Shown: positions 9,435-16,876 of the stretch, piece by piece
Layout of the letters: each line of letters begins with the position of its first letter
Position numbering within the stretch: position 1 is the stretch's first letter
NCBI RefSeq assembly: GCF_001894805.1
Contig: NZ_BCWX01000003.1
Location: 558,001 to 622,000 of the forward strand
Direction: 5' to 3'
Origin: Rhodococcus globerulus NBRC 14531
GTDB lineage: Bacteria > Actinomycetota > Actinomycetes > Mycobacteriales > Mycobacteriaceae
DNA length: 64,000 bases
Translations under genes and position numbers: made by a program
Notes under the pieces: model-generated
What the model saw: only the letters and a program-made list of their open reading frames with translations
Database searches by the model: none
What the model was told of the DNA's origin: nothing

Positions 9435-10016
9435 TCAGACCGGTAAATCGGTGCCGTCCGGTCGTAGACCGGCCATGAACACCGCGACCAACCTCGGGAC
9501 CAGGTTCGGCATGGCCTCGTCGGACAGTTCGATTTGTGGGCGGGTCAGTTTGGCCAGGGCCATGACAAATTCGAGGGGTTGAAGATCGGCGCGGACCAGT
9601 CCGGCGCTCTGAGCGGCGCCGATTGTCGCGGTCATCTTCGCTTTCGTCACCTCGCGCACTGCCAGAACTTCGGGGGCCAACTCGGTGAAACTATGTTCCA
9701 CCAGGGCAGGAATGAGCGCACCCAGGCGCAGTTCCACGAGCCGATCCACCAACGTGTGCCACGCGTTTGTCGGATCGGTTGGCATCGCTGTGAGGGCGAT
9801 GTCCGCAGCCTCTCGGACGTCGGTCAGCGTCGCGACGGCGACCGCGGTCACCAGGTCCTCGCGCGTCGGAAAATTGCGATAGAGCGTGGCTATCCCCACT
9901 TTCGCTAGTTCTGCGACCGCGTCGAGGGGGGCGTCGTGCCCACGCTCGGTGAACACCGCTCGTGCGGCGTCGACTATTGCGTTCCTGCGTTCGCGTGCAT
10001 CGGCTCGCACATTCAC
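9435..10016 (-). CDS. TetR-family repressor of the divergent membrane transporter gene
   Basis: 193 residues with a TetR N-terminal helix-turn-helix (RRNAIVDAARAVFTERG, VAELAKVGIATLYRNFPTREDLV) and a C-terminal helical ligand-binding region typical of the SbtR-like C-terminus. The final part includes ALAKLTRPQIELSDEAMPNLVPRLV. It is transcribed away from the membrane protein gene beginning at 10100; two matching operator-like repeats lie in the 83-base gap. The usual reading is autoregulation plus repression of the neighbouring exporter, relieved by a small hydrophobic ligand. Confidence 0.88.
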   Translation of the reverse strand: MNVRADARERRNAIVDAARAVFTERGHDAPLDAVAELAKVGIATLYRNFPTREDLVTAVAVATLTDVREAADIALTAMPTDPTNAWHTLVDRLVELRLGALIPALVEHSFTELAPEVLAVREVTKAKMTATIGAAQSAGLVRADLQPLEFVMALAKLTRPQIELSDEAMPNLVPRLVAVFMAGLRPDGTDLPV

Positions 10017-10043
10017 CTCCGGTATTGACAGTTCATCATAACC

Positions 10044-10084
10044 GGAGGAATATCTTCCACAAATAGTGGAGGAAAAACTTCCAC
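10044..10084. promoter_or_regulatory. Two direct operator-like repeats between the TetR gene and the transporter gene
   Basis: GGAGGAA-TATC-TTCCAC (10044-10060) and GGAGGAA-AAAC-TTCCAC (10068-10084) share 13 fixed positions, and each is itself an inverted repeat around GGAA-N4-TTCC. The copies are 24 bases apart, about two helical turns, which fits cooperative binding of two TetR dimers overlapping both divergent promoters. Confidence 0.6.
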
Positions 10085-10099
10085 TTAGGGAAGGTGATC

Positions 10100-11095
10100 A
10101 TGAACGTCGAAGCTGAAGCACGGGATCGCAAGAAGCTGGTGGCCGTGGTGTTGGGCTTGTCCGCCGTGATCGGGCTGATGCTGCTCGCTTTCGTGCTGCC
10201 CTCGGTAAACAGTGGCCCGCACGAACTGAAGTTGGGCATCACCGGTCCAGTCCAGGCAACCACGCAGATCAGCGCCTCGCTCGAGGCGACCAAGCCGGGT
10301 GCCTTCGACACCCAGAACTTCGCCGATGTCGACTCCCTTCGCGACGCGATTCGCAATCGAGACGTGGTCGGCGGAATCGCCGTCGACGCGACCGGCCCTC
10401 ACGTGCTGATCGCGACCGCCGGCGGTACGCCGATCGCTCAAACCCTGACCGGGGTGGCCAACGGCCTCTCGGAGGCTTCGGGGGCACAGGTGCCCGTCGA
10501 AGACGTTGTGCCGCTGACGGCGGACGATCCGATTGGTGCTGGGCTCACGGCATTGGCCCTGCCGCTGGTGTTCGGAGGAATCATGCCTGCTGTTGTTCTC
10601 GTGCAACTGTTTCCGCGCAGTATCGTCAAGCGAGTGCTGGGCGCCGTCGGCGTCGCGGTTGTCGCTGGTTTTGCACTGACTGCCATTCTGCAGTTCGGCA
10701 CCAATAGCCTTGACGGAAACTACCTGCTCACCGCCCTAACGCTCACCGTGGGTATTTCGGCTATTTCGCTCCCCATTCTGGGGCTCGAATCGCTGCTCGG
10801 GATGAAGGGGTTCGCGTTAGGCGCCGTCACGATGATGTTCGTCGGCAATCCGCTCTCGGGGATGGCGACAACGGCGGCGTGGTTGCCTGCGGGTTGGGGT
10901 GCGTTGGGGCAACTGCTCCCGCCGGGCGCCGCAGGGGCATCAGTCCGCTCGATGGCCTTCTTCGACGGCAATGGAGCAGGCACACCACTACTGGTGCTGT
11001 TGTGCTGGATTGCTGCGGGGAGTGCGCTGTGCGTTGCCGCCGGCCGGAAGAAGTCGTCGATGCCGGTAGCCGAACCAGAGGCTGTGCTGGTCTAG
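10100..11095 (+). CDS. ABC-2-type/YhgE-like membrane protein under TetR control
   Basis: 331 residues from the ATG at 10100, which has AGGGAAGG just upstream (a GTG at 10094 is an alternative). Topology: one helix near the N-terminus (~14-34), an extracytoplasmic domain of ~115 residues (LKLGITGPVQATTQISASLE ... VVGGIAVDATG), then five or six helices. This layout is that of ABC-2 permeases and YhgE/Pip-type exporters, which usually need a partner ATPase; none is adjacent. The divergent TetR gene and operators suggest inducible efflux. The stop codon overlaps the stop of the convergent DUF952 gene within the four bases CTAG. Confidence 0.7.
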   Translation: MNVEAEARDRKKLVAVVLGLSAVIGLMLLAFVLPSVNSGPHELKLGITGPVQATTQISASLEATKPGAFDTQNFADVDSLRDAIRNRDVVGGIAVDATGPHVLIATAGGTPIAQTLTGVANGLSEASGAQVPVEDVVPLTADDPIGAGLTALALPLVFGGIMPAVVLVQLFPRSIVKRVLGAVGVAVVAGFALTAILQFGTNSLDGNYLLTALTLTVGISAISLPILGLESLLGMKGFALGAVTMMFVGNPLSGMATTAAWLPAGWGALGQLLPPGAAGASVRSMAFFDGNGAGTPLLVLLCWIAAGSALCVAAGRKKSSMPVAEPEAVLV

Positions 11096-11469
11096 CGGGC
11101 GTGGGTTGCGTACGGGGTCAGGTCGGGAATCGGCCAGGCCCCGTCAACGCGTTCCACGGCGAGTTCGGCGACCACGGTGTCCTCGTCCATCGGTAGAGGT
11201 CGGAGAATTCGAGGCTTTCCGGCCTCCCGTTCGACGTCGATGCCCGCGGAGGTCAGAGCGTCCTCGTCGATGACGGCGACGATCAGCGGCAGGGTCAGGT
11301 CGCCGAACACCAGATCGAGCACCGAAGCGAGTGCGTCCGGGGTGGTTGCGCGGATGAATCCCGCCTCGTCGTAACTGATTCCGCGAGTGGAGACCTCATA
11401 TTCACCGAAGCGCTTGCACGCTTCCCAATCGTCTGCGATTGCGACGTGGACGAGTCGTTGTCCGGTCAT
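11092..11469 (-). CDS. DUF952-family protein
   Basis: 125 residues. The opening VHVAIADDWEACKRFGEYEVSTRG and following DEAGFIRATTPD correspond to the DUF952 signature (an aldehyde-like 'I.H...W......G.Y...S....GFIH.S' pattern), a small cytosolic fold of unknown function related to ADP-ribosyltransferase-like folds. No membrane segment. Divergent from the TetR gene at 11534, with an inverted repeat in the gap, so the TetR protein may control it. Its 3' end overlaps that of the convergent transporter gene. Confidence 0.75.
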   Translation of the reverse strand: MTGQRLVHVAIADDWEACKRFGEYEVSTRGISYDEAGFIRATTPDALASVLDLVFGDLTLPLIVAVIDEDALTSAGIDVEREAGKPRILRPLPMDEDTVVAELAVERVDGAWPIPDLTPYATHAR

Positions 11470-11492
11470 GGGGTGCTCCTGTAAGGTTCTAG

Positions 11493-11518
11493 TTAATGAA
11501 ACGTCAACGTAGCATTAA
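11493..11518. promoter_or_regulatory. Inverted repeat between DUF952 and TetR genes
   Basis: TTAATG ... CATTAA with a 14-base spacer that itself contains ACGT-CA-ACGT, giving an overall dyad symmetry of 26 bases. It lies in the 64-base gap between two divergent genes, a typical place for a TetR operator. Arms are short, so moderate confidence. Confidence 0.45.
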
Positions 11519-11533
11519 TTGCGTGGCACCGTA

Positions 11534-12133
11534 ATGGGGGACTTGATGGAGCAACCTCGCCGACGAGGGAGAACCAGTGACGCCGAGCGCGCTGACCGGC
11601 GTAACGAAATCCTCGACGTCGCGGTCGACTCGTTTCGGGAAGTCGGCTTTGCGCGAACGACCATCGATGCGATTGCCACGGCGGCCGGCGTCGCCAAGCG
11701 CACCGTGTACAGCTACTTCGGCGACAAGTCTGCGGTGTTTGCAGCTGCCGTCGCACGTCAGCACTCGTACGTCGAGAATGCAGGCAGTGGCCAGTCCGAC
11801 CTTCTCTCAGCAGCAGTGGATATCGTCGTCGCCTTGCACAGCGAAAATTCGATTGCACTGCACCGCATGATGATCGGTGAGGCATTGCAGTTCCCTGACC
11901 TGGCGGCAGCTTTCTACGAATCCGGCCCAGCCAAGTCGATTGCCTTCCTGGAAAAGATATTGCTGGATCAGCACGGTGAGGAGGCTGCGCTGTGCGCGGA
12001 TCAGCTGTACACCTTGCTGCTCGGTGAGGAACACCGTCGGCGATTGCTCGGGGTCGCCTCCGAACCGACACCCGAGAAAGCTGGGCAACTTGCTGCTCGG
12101 GCGATGCGGTGCGTTCTGGGATCTGATCGGTAG
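11534..12133 (+). CDS. TetR-family transcriptional regulator
   Basis: About 199 residues. The N-terminal helix-turn-helix is clear: RRNEILDVAVDSFREVGF, then IDAIATAAGVAKRTVYSYFGDKSAVFAAAV. The C-terminal part resembles the TetR_C_7 (AefR-like) type: HRMMIGEALQFPDLAAAFYESGP. ATG codons at 11534 and 11546 are both possible; the GGGGGA before the second could serve as its ribosome site. Its end is 10 bases before the photolyase GTG, so the two may form an operon, and it is divergent from the DUF952 gene. Confidence 0.87.
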   Translation: MGDLMEQPRRRGRTSDAERADRRNEILDVAVDSFREVGFARTTIDAIATAAGVAKRTVYSYFGDKSAVFAAAVARQHSYVENAGSGQSDLLSAAVDIVVALHSENSIALHRMMIGEALQFPDLAAAFYESGPAKSIAFLEKILLDQHGEEAALCADQLYTLLLGEEHRRRLLGVASEPTPEKAGQLAARAMRCVLGSDR

Positions 12134-12143
12134 GCTCGACGGG

Positions 12144-13493
12144 GTGAGCAACTCTGTGGTCTGGTTTCGACGCGATCTGCGGGTAGGTGACCTTCCTACC
12201 CTGAGTGCGGCGTCGGATGCCGGCGGTGAGGTGTTGGGGCTGTTCGTTCTCGACGAGAAACTGCTCGGACCGGCAGGGTCACCCCGCCAGGATCAACTGT
12301 TCGCCAACTTGACGGCGCTCGATCAGCAACTCGACGGACGATTGATGGTTGTTCGAGGTGATCCGGCGGACGTGGTGCCCCGTGTAGCGGAATCCGTTGG
12401 CGCCGAAGAAGTTCACATCAGTGCCGACTACGGACCGTACGGCCGGCGGCGCGACGCTGCAGTGGCGGAGCAGGTGGAGTTGATCGCGACCGGTTCTCCG
12501 TACGCCGTAGCGCCCGGACGCGTCACCAAGGCCGACGGTGATCCGTACAAGGTGTTCACGCCGTACTTCCGTCAGTGGATGGAACACGGTTGGCGGGGCC
12601 CCGCGTCGACCGATACGCAGACCGTTCGTTGGTTCGATCCGAGCGGCAAGGACGGTGGCCCGCGCCGGGTGAAGATTCCCGTGCCATCCGGCTCCGTCAG
12701 TGATTTCGTCGGTGAGGCCGGTGCGCTCGAGCAGTGGAAAGAATACTGCGAGAACGATCTTGGCCGGTACGACGACGAACGCAATCGGCCCGATCTCGAC
12801 ACCACCAGCCGGATGTCGATTCCGCTCAAGTACGGCACGATCCATCCGCGAACCATGTTGGCAGATCTTTCCAAGCGACTCGGCGACGGCGCTCAGGCTT
12901 ATCGTCGCCAGCTGGCCTGGCGAGACTTCTACGCAGACATCCTGTTTCAACGCCCCGACAGTGCACGGAAGAACTACGACAACAAGTTCGACCGCTTACG
13001 TCACGACGGTGGAGCCGACGCAGACGCCGTCTTCACTGCCTGGTGTGAGGGCAAGACAGGTTTTCCGATCGTCGATGCGGGCATGCGGCAACTCGCGGCC
13101 GAGAACTGGATGCACAATCGGGTTCGGATGATCGTGGCGTCATTTCTGGTGAAGGACTTGCACATTCCGTGGTGGCGCGGCGCGCGGTTCTTCATGCAAC
13201 ACCTCGTCGACGGTGATCTGGCGTCCAATCAGCACGGCTGGCAATGGACAGCGGGGTCGGGAACCGACGCGTCACCGTTCTTCCGGGTATTCAACCCGAT
13301 TACCCAGGGCGAGAAGTTCGATCCCGACGGCACATACGTCCGTCGGTGGGTCCCCGAACTCCGCGATGTTCCTGGTAAAGCTGTCCACTCACTGAAAGCG
13401 ATGCGCCCGGTCGACTATCCGGACCCGATCGTCGACCATGCGCTCGAACGTGAAGAAGCCCTGCGGCGTTACGGCGAGATCAAGGTGGAGTGA
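12144..13493 (+). CDS. phr: Deoxyribodipyrimidine photolyase
   Basis: 449 residues from a GTG at 12144 (SVVWFRRDLRVGDLPTL, the N-terminal photolyase signature). The C-terminal FAD-binding domain is complete: RRQLAWRDFYADILF, GKTGFPIVDAGMRQL, ENWMHNRVRMIVASFLVKDL, WWRGARFFMQHLVDGDLASN and GWQWTAGSGTDASPFFRVFNP. This is the class I CPD photolyase pattern; it uses blue light to split cyclobutane pyrimidine dimers. A cryptochrome-like role cannot be excluded, but residues for DNA-lesion binding in the WQW.AGTG-type motif are kept. It follows a TetR gene at 10 bases and converges with an MFS gene. Confidence 0.93.
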   Translation: MSNSVVWFRRDLRVGDLPTLSAASDAGGEVLGLFVLDEKLLGPAGSPRQDQLFANLTALDQQLDGRLMVVRGDPADVVPRVAESVGAEEVHISADYGPYGRRRDAAVAEQVELIATGSPYAVAPGRVTKADGDPYKVFTPYFRQWMEHGWRGPASTDTQTVRWFDPSGKDGGPRRVKIPVPSGSVSDFVGEAGALEQWKEYCENDLGRYDDERNRPDLDTTSRMSIPLKYGTIHPRTMLADLSKRLGDGAQAYRRQLAWRDFYADILFQRPDSARKNYDNKFDRLRHDGGADADAVFTAWCEGKTGFPIVDAGMRQLAAENWMHNRVRMIVASFLVKDLHIPWWRGARFFMQHLVDGDLASNQHGWQWTAGSGTDASPFFRVFNPITQGEKFDPDGTYVRRWVPELRDVPGKAVHSLKAMRPVDYPDPIVDHALEREEALRRYGEIKVE

Positions 13494-13537
13494 AACCGTC
13501 GATCGATCGCTGCCGAAAGAATCAGCAGGGAGAAAAT

Positions 13538-14776
13538 CTACTCGCGAATGGATGGCTTCGAGACTTTGCGTTCTCCGGTCATCAACAGTCCGACCAGCGC
13601 GGCGGCCGCGAGAATCACGACAAGTGCCCCGTAACCCCGCGTCGTATCGACCAAGCCCACCTTGCCGACCAGATAGCCGGCCAGCAATGCCGGAAGGCTG
13701 TTGGCCAGGTATGCGATGACGTACACGGTGGACAACAGACCCGCGCGTTCGTGGTTCTCGGCGAGCGGCATGACAGTGAGGATGGTTCCCTGGAACCCCG
13801 CTCCGAAGCCGATGCCCGCAACGGCTGTACCGGCCAGAATCAGTACCGCAGAGGATGTTTCAGCGCCGACGAGTGTGACGGCCACCCCGAGCACCAGTGC
13901 TGTGGTTCCGATCAGCATCACGGTCCGGCCACCGAGTGTGCGGAAGGTGAGCACTGCGGCCGCTCCGAATCCCGTCAGCGTTGCGACCATGACGGCTCCG
14001 ATGAGAGAGCTGTGAACCTCGAGTGCGTTGCGCGCCAACGCCGGTCCGAGTGAGAGGTAGAACCCGCCCAACGCCCAAACCGCGATCAGGCACGGTGCGG
14101 TCAACGCGATCATCGTGCGTGCTTGGCGGGGAACGGCAAGGGTGGGGCGTAGCGACTGCCAGGCTCCTGGCCGTCCGCCCGAGGTTTCCGGCGCGGCCCA
14201 TACCCCGAGGATTTCGAGAGCGACCAGTACGAGGAGAACCAGGTAGACAGTGCTCGTTGGTCGGGGGAGGTGCTCACTGATGAGGCTCGAACCCACCGCG
14301 CCGACGGCAAGGCCGACTGTCGGAGCGACACTGTTGATGATGGACCCGCGGCCCGGAGTGCGTTCGAGGTCGATCAACGCAGAACCCAAAGCGCTGATTG
14401 CTGCGCCGGTGGCGACTCCCTGCACGACGCGGGCGATCAGCAGGATCGCCAAGCCGTCGGCCGAGGCGAATAACACGAGCGAGACTGCCTCGAGTGCAAG
14501 CGCTCCGAGCAGGACCGGACGTCGGCCGATGTGATCGGACAAGGACCCGGCGGTCAGAAGGGTGGCGAGCAGTGCGAGGGCGTAGATGCCGAAGACGAGC
14601 GTCGACGCGAGCGAGGAGAATCCCCACATCTGTTGGTAGTGCTCGTACAGGGGCGTCGGGGTCGCGGACGCGCCCAGGAACGTGGCGATGATGACGGCGA
14701 TCAGTGTGAAAGCTGCTCCCCGACCCAGGCGCGGGCGTGCGGTGCTCTCGGTCGGTGGTGAAACGGTCGTTGTCAT
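13538..14776 (-). CDS. MFS transporter (drug-efflux type), TetR-controlled
   Basis: 412 residues with twelve predicted membrane helices. The loop 2-3 motif is GSLSDHIGRRPVLLGAL (MFS motif A), and helix 4-5 carries RVVQGVATGAAISALGSALIDL with a PGRGSIINSVAPTVGLAVGAVGSSL stretch resembling the antiporter motif. Together with the divergent TetR gene this points to a proton-driven efflux pump. Two high-quality palindromes lie in the 105-base intergenic gap. It converges with phr, with only 44 bases between the stop codons. Confidence 0.87.
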   Translation of the reverse strand: MTTTVSPPTESTARPRLGRGAAFTLIAVIIATFLGASATPTPLYEHYQQMWGFSSLASTLVFGIYALALLATLLTAGSLSDHIGRRPVLLGALALEAVSLVLFASADGLAILLIARVVQGVATGAAISALGSALIDLERTPGRGSIINSVAPTVGLAVGAVGSSLISEHLPRPTSTVYLVLLVLVALEILGVWAAPETSGGRPGAWQSLRPTLAVPRQARTMIALTAPCLIAVWALGGFYLSLGPALARNALEVHSSLIGAVMVATLTGFGAAAVLTFRTLGGRTVMLIGTTALVLGVAVTLVGAETSSAVLILAGTAVAGIGFGAGFQGTILTVMPLAENHERAGLLSTVYVIAYLANSLPALLAGYLVGKVGLVDTTRGYGALVVILAAAALVGLLMTGERKVSKPSIRE

Positions 14777-14804
14777 AGCGCTCCCGTGCGGGTGGTGAAG
14801 ACCT

Positions 14805-14827
14805 CAAACGCAAATACTTTGCGTTTG
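14805..14827. promoter_or_regulatory. Perfect palindrome, operator 1 of the MFS/TetR divergent promoter
   Basis: CAAACGCAAA, spacer TAC, TTTGCGTTTG: perfect 10-bp arms. It lies 29-51 bases upstream of the MFS start codon. The half-site core ACGCAAA/TTTGCGT recurs in the second palindrome nearby, supporting a shared regulator. Confidence 0.75.
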
Positions 14828-14848
14828 GGACGCTACGCCTGGCAATGT

Positions 14849-14873
14849 CCTAATGCAATATCTTTGCGTTAGG
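14849..14873. promoter_or_regulatory. Near-perfect palindrome, operator 2, just upstream of the TetR start
   Basis: CCTAATGCAA, spacer TATCT, TTGCGTTAGG: 10-bp arms with one mismatch. It ends eight bases before the TetR ATG at 14882, so binding would block the regulator's own expression (autorepression). Shares the (A/C)GCAA...TTGCGTT core with operator 1. Confidence 0.7.
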
Positions 14874-14881
14874 ATTGATTC

Positions 14882-15469
14882 ATGAGTCCGTCCACAGGTC
14901 CGCGCCCCGGTGGCCGCAGCGCGCGCATCCAACAGGCTGTGCACGCGTCGGCGCGCAAGTTGTTGGAACAGCGCGATCGAGCAGAGATCACGGTGCCGAT
15001 GATCGCGACCGACGCGGGTGTGACCCCGTCTACCATCTATCGGCGGTGGGGCGACATCAACGAAGTCTTTGCGGACGTCTCGATCGAGAGACTGCGCCCG
15101 GATGCCGACCCGCGTGAAACGGGTTCACTCCGAGGAGATCTGACAGTCTGGGCGCAGGAGTACCTCGAGGAGATGTCCGCGCCGGTCGGTCGTGCGTCGC
15201 TGCGAGATGTGCTCATGAGCGACGATCAAACGCACGCACCAGATGGCACCAAGAAATTCAAGTGCGCCTTCTTCTGCCGTACGCAGATCGATGTGATACT
15301 CGCGCGTTGGCCGGAAGCTGTTGCAGTGGATGGTGATTCGGTGGTGGATCATGTAGTGGCGCCGATCATCTACCGAATTCTGTTCGACCTTGAACCGGTC
15401 TCGCCGCAACGAGTCGCGGAATTGGTAGACCAGGCGCTTGCCCTCGAGGTGCGGGTCGCTACGGAGTGA
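14882..15469 (+). CDS. TetR-family repressor of the divergent MFS gene
   Basis: 195 residues. Helix-turn-helix: RIQQAVHASARKLLEQRDRAEITVPMIATDAGVTPSTIYRRWGDINEVFADV, with the 'PSTIYRRWGD' recognition helix typical of this subfamily. The C-terminal region resembles TetR_C_16-like domains. Two palindromes with the same core lie between it and the MFS gene, which strongly suggests it controls both. It converges with the next TetR gene, with a 29-base gap. Confidence 0.9.
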   Translation: MSPSTGPRPGGRSARIQQAVHASARKLLEQRDRAEITVPMIATDAGVTPSTIYRRWGDINEVFADVSIERLRPDADPRETGSLRGDLTVWAQEYLEEMSAPVGRASLRDVLMSDDQTHAPDGTKKFKCAFFCRTQIDVILARWPEAVAVDGDSVVDHVVAPIIYRILFDLEPVSPQRVAELVDQALALEVRVATE

Positions 15470-15498
15470 GCTGGTTTGAGTGATCTTCGAAGAATCTG

Positions 15499-16083
15499 CT
15501 AACTCCATTCGACAAGCAAGCGGCGTGCAGATTCCAGGGTTGCGCTTGCCTGGGCTGTATCAACCCGCGCCAGTACGAGCGCGCTTACGGTGCAGGAGAG
15601 AAGAATTCGGGTTCGATCCGCGAGCGTGGCGGCCGTAGCGCTCGGGAATGAGGCTTGTAACCCACTGGCGATCGCGTCGGAGAGTTCTTGCCGGTAGCTG
15701 CGAATCACAGCCGCGACGGCGTCGTCGTGCGCGCCGATGCCCGCTGCTGCGTTGAGTAGCAGGCACCCGCGTCTGGGTGAATCAGGTGTCATGGTTGCGA
15801 TGGCGCCGCGCAGGGAGGTGAGGTAGCGCTCAACCGCGTCGGGCGTCGGATTGTCGGTCAGGCCGCGCAGGCGCGGGCGGATGACGTGTTCGAGGTACAT
15901 CTGCACCGCCGCGTCGAATACGCCGCGCTTGTTGCCGAACGAGTTGTAGAGGCTCGACCGACTCAAGCCGGTTGCCGTTTCGAGGTCGGTGAGCGACGTT
16001 CCTTCGTATCCGCGAGCCCAGAACACATCCAACGCTGCGGTAATCGCGCTGGTGGAATTGAACTCCTGTGACCGGGCCATCAA
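15499..16083 (-). CDS. TetR-family repressor, divergent from a DUF1304 gene
   Basis: 194 residues. N-terminal domain: STSAITAALDVFWARGYEGTSLTDLETATGLSRSSLYNSFGNKRGVFDAAV, close to the AcrR/NemR-like 'RSSLYNSFGNKRGLF' class. The C-terminal part has SPRRGCLLLNAAAGIGAHDDAV, where a Cys in an RRGCLL-type motif is common in this class, several members of which sense electrophiles. Divergent from the DUF1304 membrane protein, with a 42-base perfect-arm palindrome between them. Confidence 0.9.
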   Translation of the reverse strand: MMARSQEFNSTSAITAALDVFWARGYEGTSLTDLETATGLSRSSLYNSFGNKRGVFDAAVQMYLEHVIRPRLRGLTDNPTPDAVERYLTSLRGAIATMTPDSPRRGCLLLNAAAGIGAHDDAVAAVIRSYRQELSDAIASGLQASFPSATAATLADRTRILLSCTVSALVLARVDTAQASATLESARRLLVEWS

Positions 16084-16096
16084 AAGCCACCCCTTT

Positions 16097-16138
16097 CTGT
16101 ATCGTTCGGTCCAGTATATATTGGACCGAACGATACAG
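16097..16138. promoter_or_regulatory. Long perfect palindrome, TetR operator
   Basis: Arms CTGTATCGTTCGGTCCA and TGGACCGAACGATACAG are perfect 17-bp complements around an 8-base AT-rich centre (GTATATAT). It fills most of the gap between the TetR gene (start 16083) and the DUF1304 gene (start 16166). The AT centre may also carry the -10 element of one promoter. Confidence 0.8.
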
Positions 16139-16165
16139 AATTCGCCGAAACTCAGGAGTCCACCG

Positions 16166-16552
16166 ATGAACGTCGCCGGCTACATCTTCGCGGCACTGGC
16201 CGCAGTTGTGCACGTCTACATTTTTGTCCTCGAATCGATCCTCTGGACGGCGCCGAAGACCCGCGCCACATTCGGTGTGAAGTCGGAGGAAGAAGCGCTG
16301 ACAACAAAGCCGCTGGCGTTCAACCAGGGCTTCTACAACCTTTTCCTGGCGATCGTCTCGGTGATCGGCATCGTCGTCGCAGCAACAGGTTCGGCGTCAG
16401 TGGGAATCGCGCTTGTTCTCGCGGGAACCGGGTCGATGGTTGCGGCGGGTCTTGTCCTGATCCTGTCTTCGCCGGACAAAGCGCGCGCCGCGGTCGTTCA
16501 GATGCTGTTCCCGGCTATCGCAGTGATCTTGTTGGTGATCCACCTGCTGTAA
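16166..16552 (+). CDS. DUF1304-family membrane protein
   Basis: 128 residues with four hydrophobic helices. The N-terminal VAGYIFAALAAVVHVYIFVLESILWTAP and KPLAFNQGFYNLFLAIVSVIG segments match the DUF1304 family, small inner-membrane proteins of unknown function that are frequently next to TetR or MarR regulators. ATG at 16166 has CAGGAG upstream. The divergent TetR gene and its long operator suggest induction by a toxic compound. Confidence 0.85.
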   Translation: MNVAGYIFAALAAVVHVYIFVLESILWTAPKTRATFGVKSEEEALTTKPLAFNQGFYNLFLAIVSVIGIVVAATGSASVGIALVLAGTGSMVAAGLVLILSSPDKARAAVVQMLFPAIAVILLVIHLL

Positions 16553-16743
16553 GGATGGGACGGTCGGGATGGGTAAAAGATCCGATCCGGTTCGATAATA
16601 GGTGGTGAGAGGCTTGCCGCGTTTGTCCGAATCTGAAAAAATACCGCCGATTGGCGCGCACTTTTCCGAGAATGCTTCTATCCTGGTCTTGGGTTTGTTG
16701 CGCATCCCACACAAGAGTTTCCTACTTCAGACGAGGAGCGCCT
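16553..16743. other. Gene-poor stretch
   Basis: Between the DUF1304 stop and the small ORF below, no frame shows convincing coding features. An 89-codon frame on the plus strand (16602-16871) has no good ribosome site and runs through the terminator hairpin, so I do not call it. No clear sigma-70-type promoter can be named with confidence, although AT-rich patches exist around 16594-16605 and 16636-16644. Confidence 0.4.
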
Positions 16744-16785
16744 ATGAGGTTGCCGACTACTTGTTCTGTTGCTACGAAGGCTTGA
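16744..16785 (+). CDS. Possible 13-residue small ORF upstream of a strong terminator
   Basis: ATG at 16744 preceded by GACGAGGAGCGCCT (a good ribosome site, GAGGAG about 6 bases upstream) reads MRLPTTCSVATKA then TGA. Ten bases after the stop a strong rho-independent hairpin begins. No gene follows on this strand before the convergent SDR. It may be a tiny translated gene, or the visible part of a small RNA ending at the hairpin. A chance ORF this short cannot be excluded. Confidence 0.3.
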   Translation: MRLPTTCSVATKA

Positions 16786-16795
16786 TCAAGCCGAG

Positions 16796-16842
16796 AATTG
16801 CCCCTGCCGGATGGTGCTCGAGACCCATCCGGCAGGGGCAAT
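16796..16842 (+). terminator. Strong rho-independent terminator
   Basis: An 18-bp perfect stem (AATTGCCCCTGCCGGATG against CATCCGGCAGGGGCAATT) with a 12-base loop, followed by a T-rich tail (TTG). It is oriented to end plus-strand transcription coming from DUF1304 or from a local small transcript, and probably also limits transcription from the convergent SDR gene. Confidence 0.85.
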
Positions 16843-16852
16843 TTTGTGTGCC

Positions 16853-16876
16853 TAGCCGCCTAGCCGCCTAGCCGCC
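16853..16876. repeat. Tandem 8-bp repeat, three copies
   Basis: TAGCCGCC occurs three times head to tail, followed by a one-off degenerate TACCCGCC. On the minus strand (GGCGGCTA) it follows directly after the SDR stop codon; because the period is not a multiple of three it supplies TAG in more than one frame, a back-up stop arrangement. Confidence 0.7.

Noticed and set aside
13490..14053. 187-codon plus-strand frame over the MFS gene
   Set aside because: Antisense of a clear MFS transporter; translation lacks any hydrophobic or domain pattern.
16602..16871. 89-codon frame on the plus strand in the gene-poor stretch
   Set aside because: No ribosome site, no recognisable features, and it passes through a strong terminator hairpin; the 13-codon ORF in another frame has the better signal.
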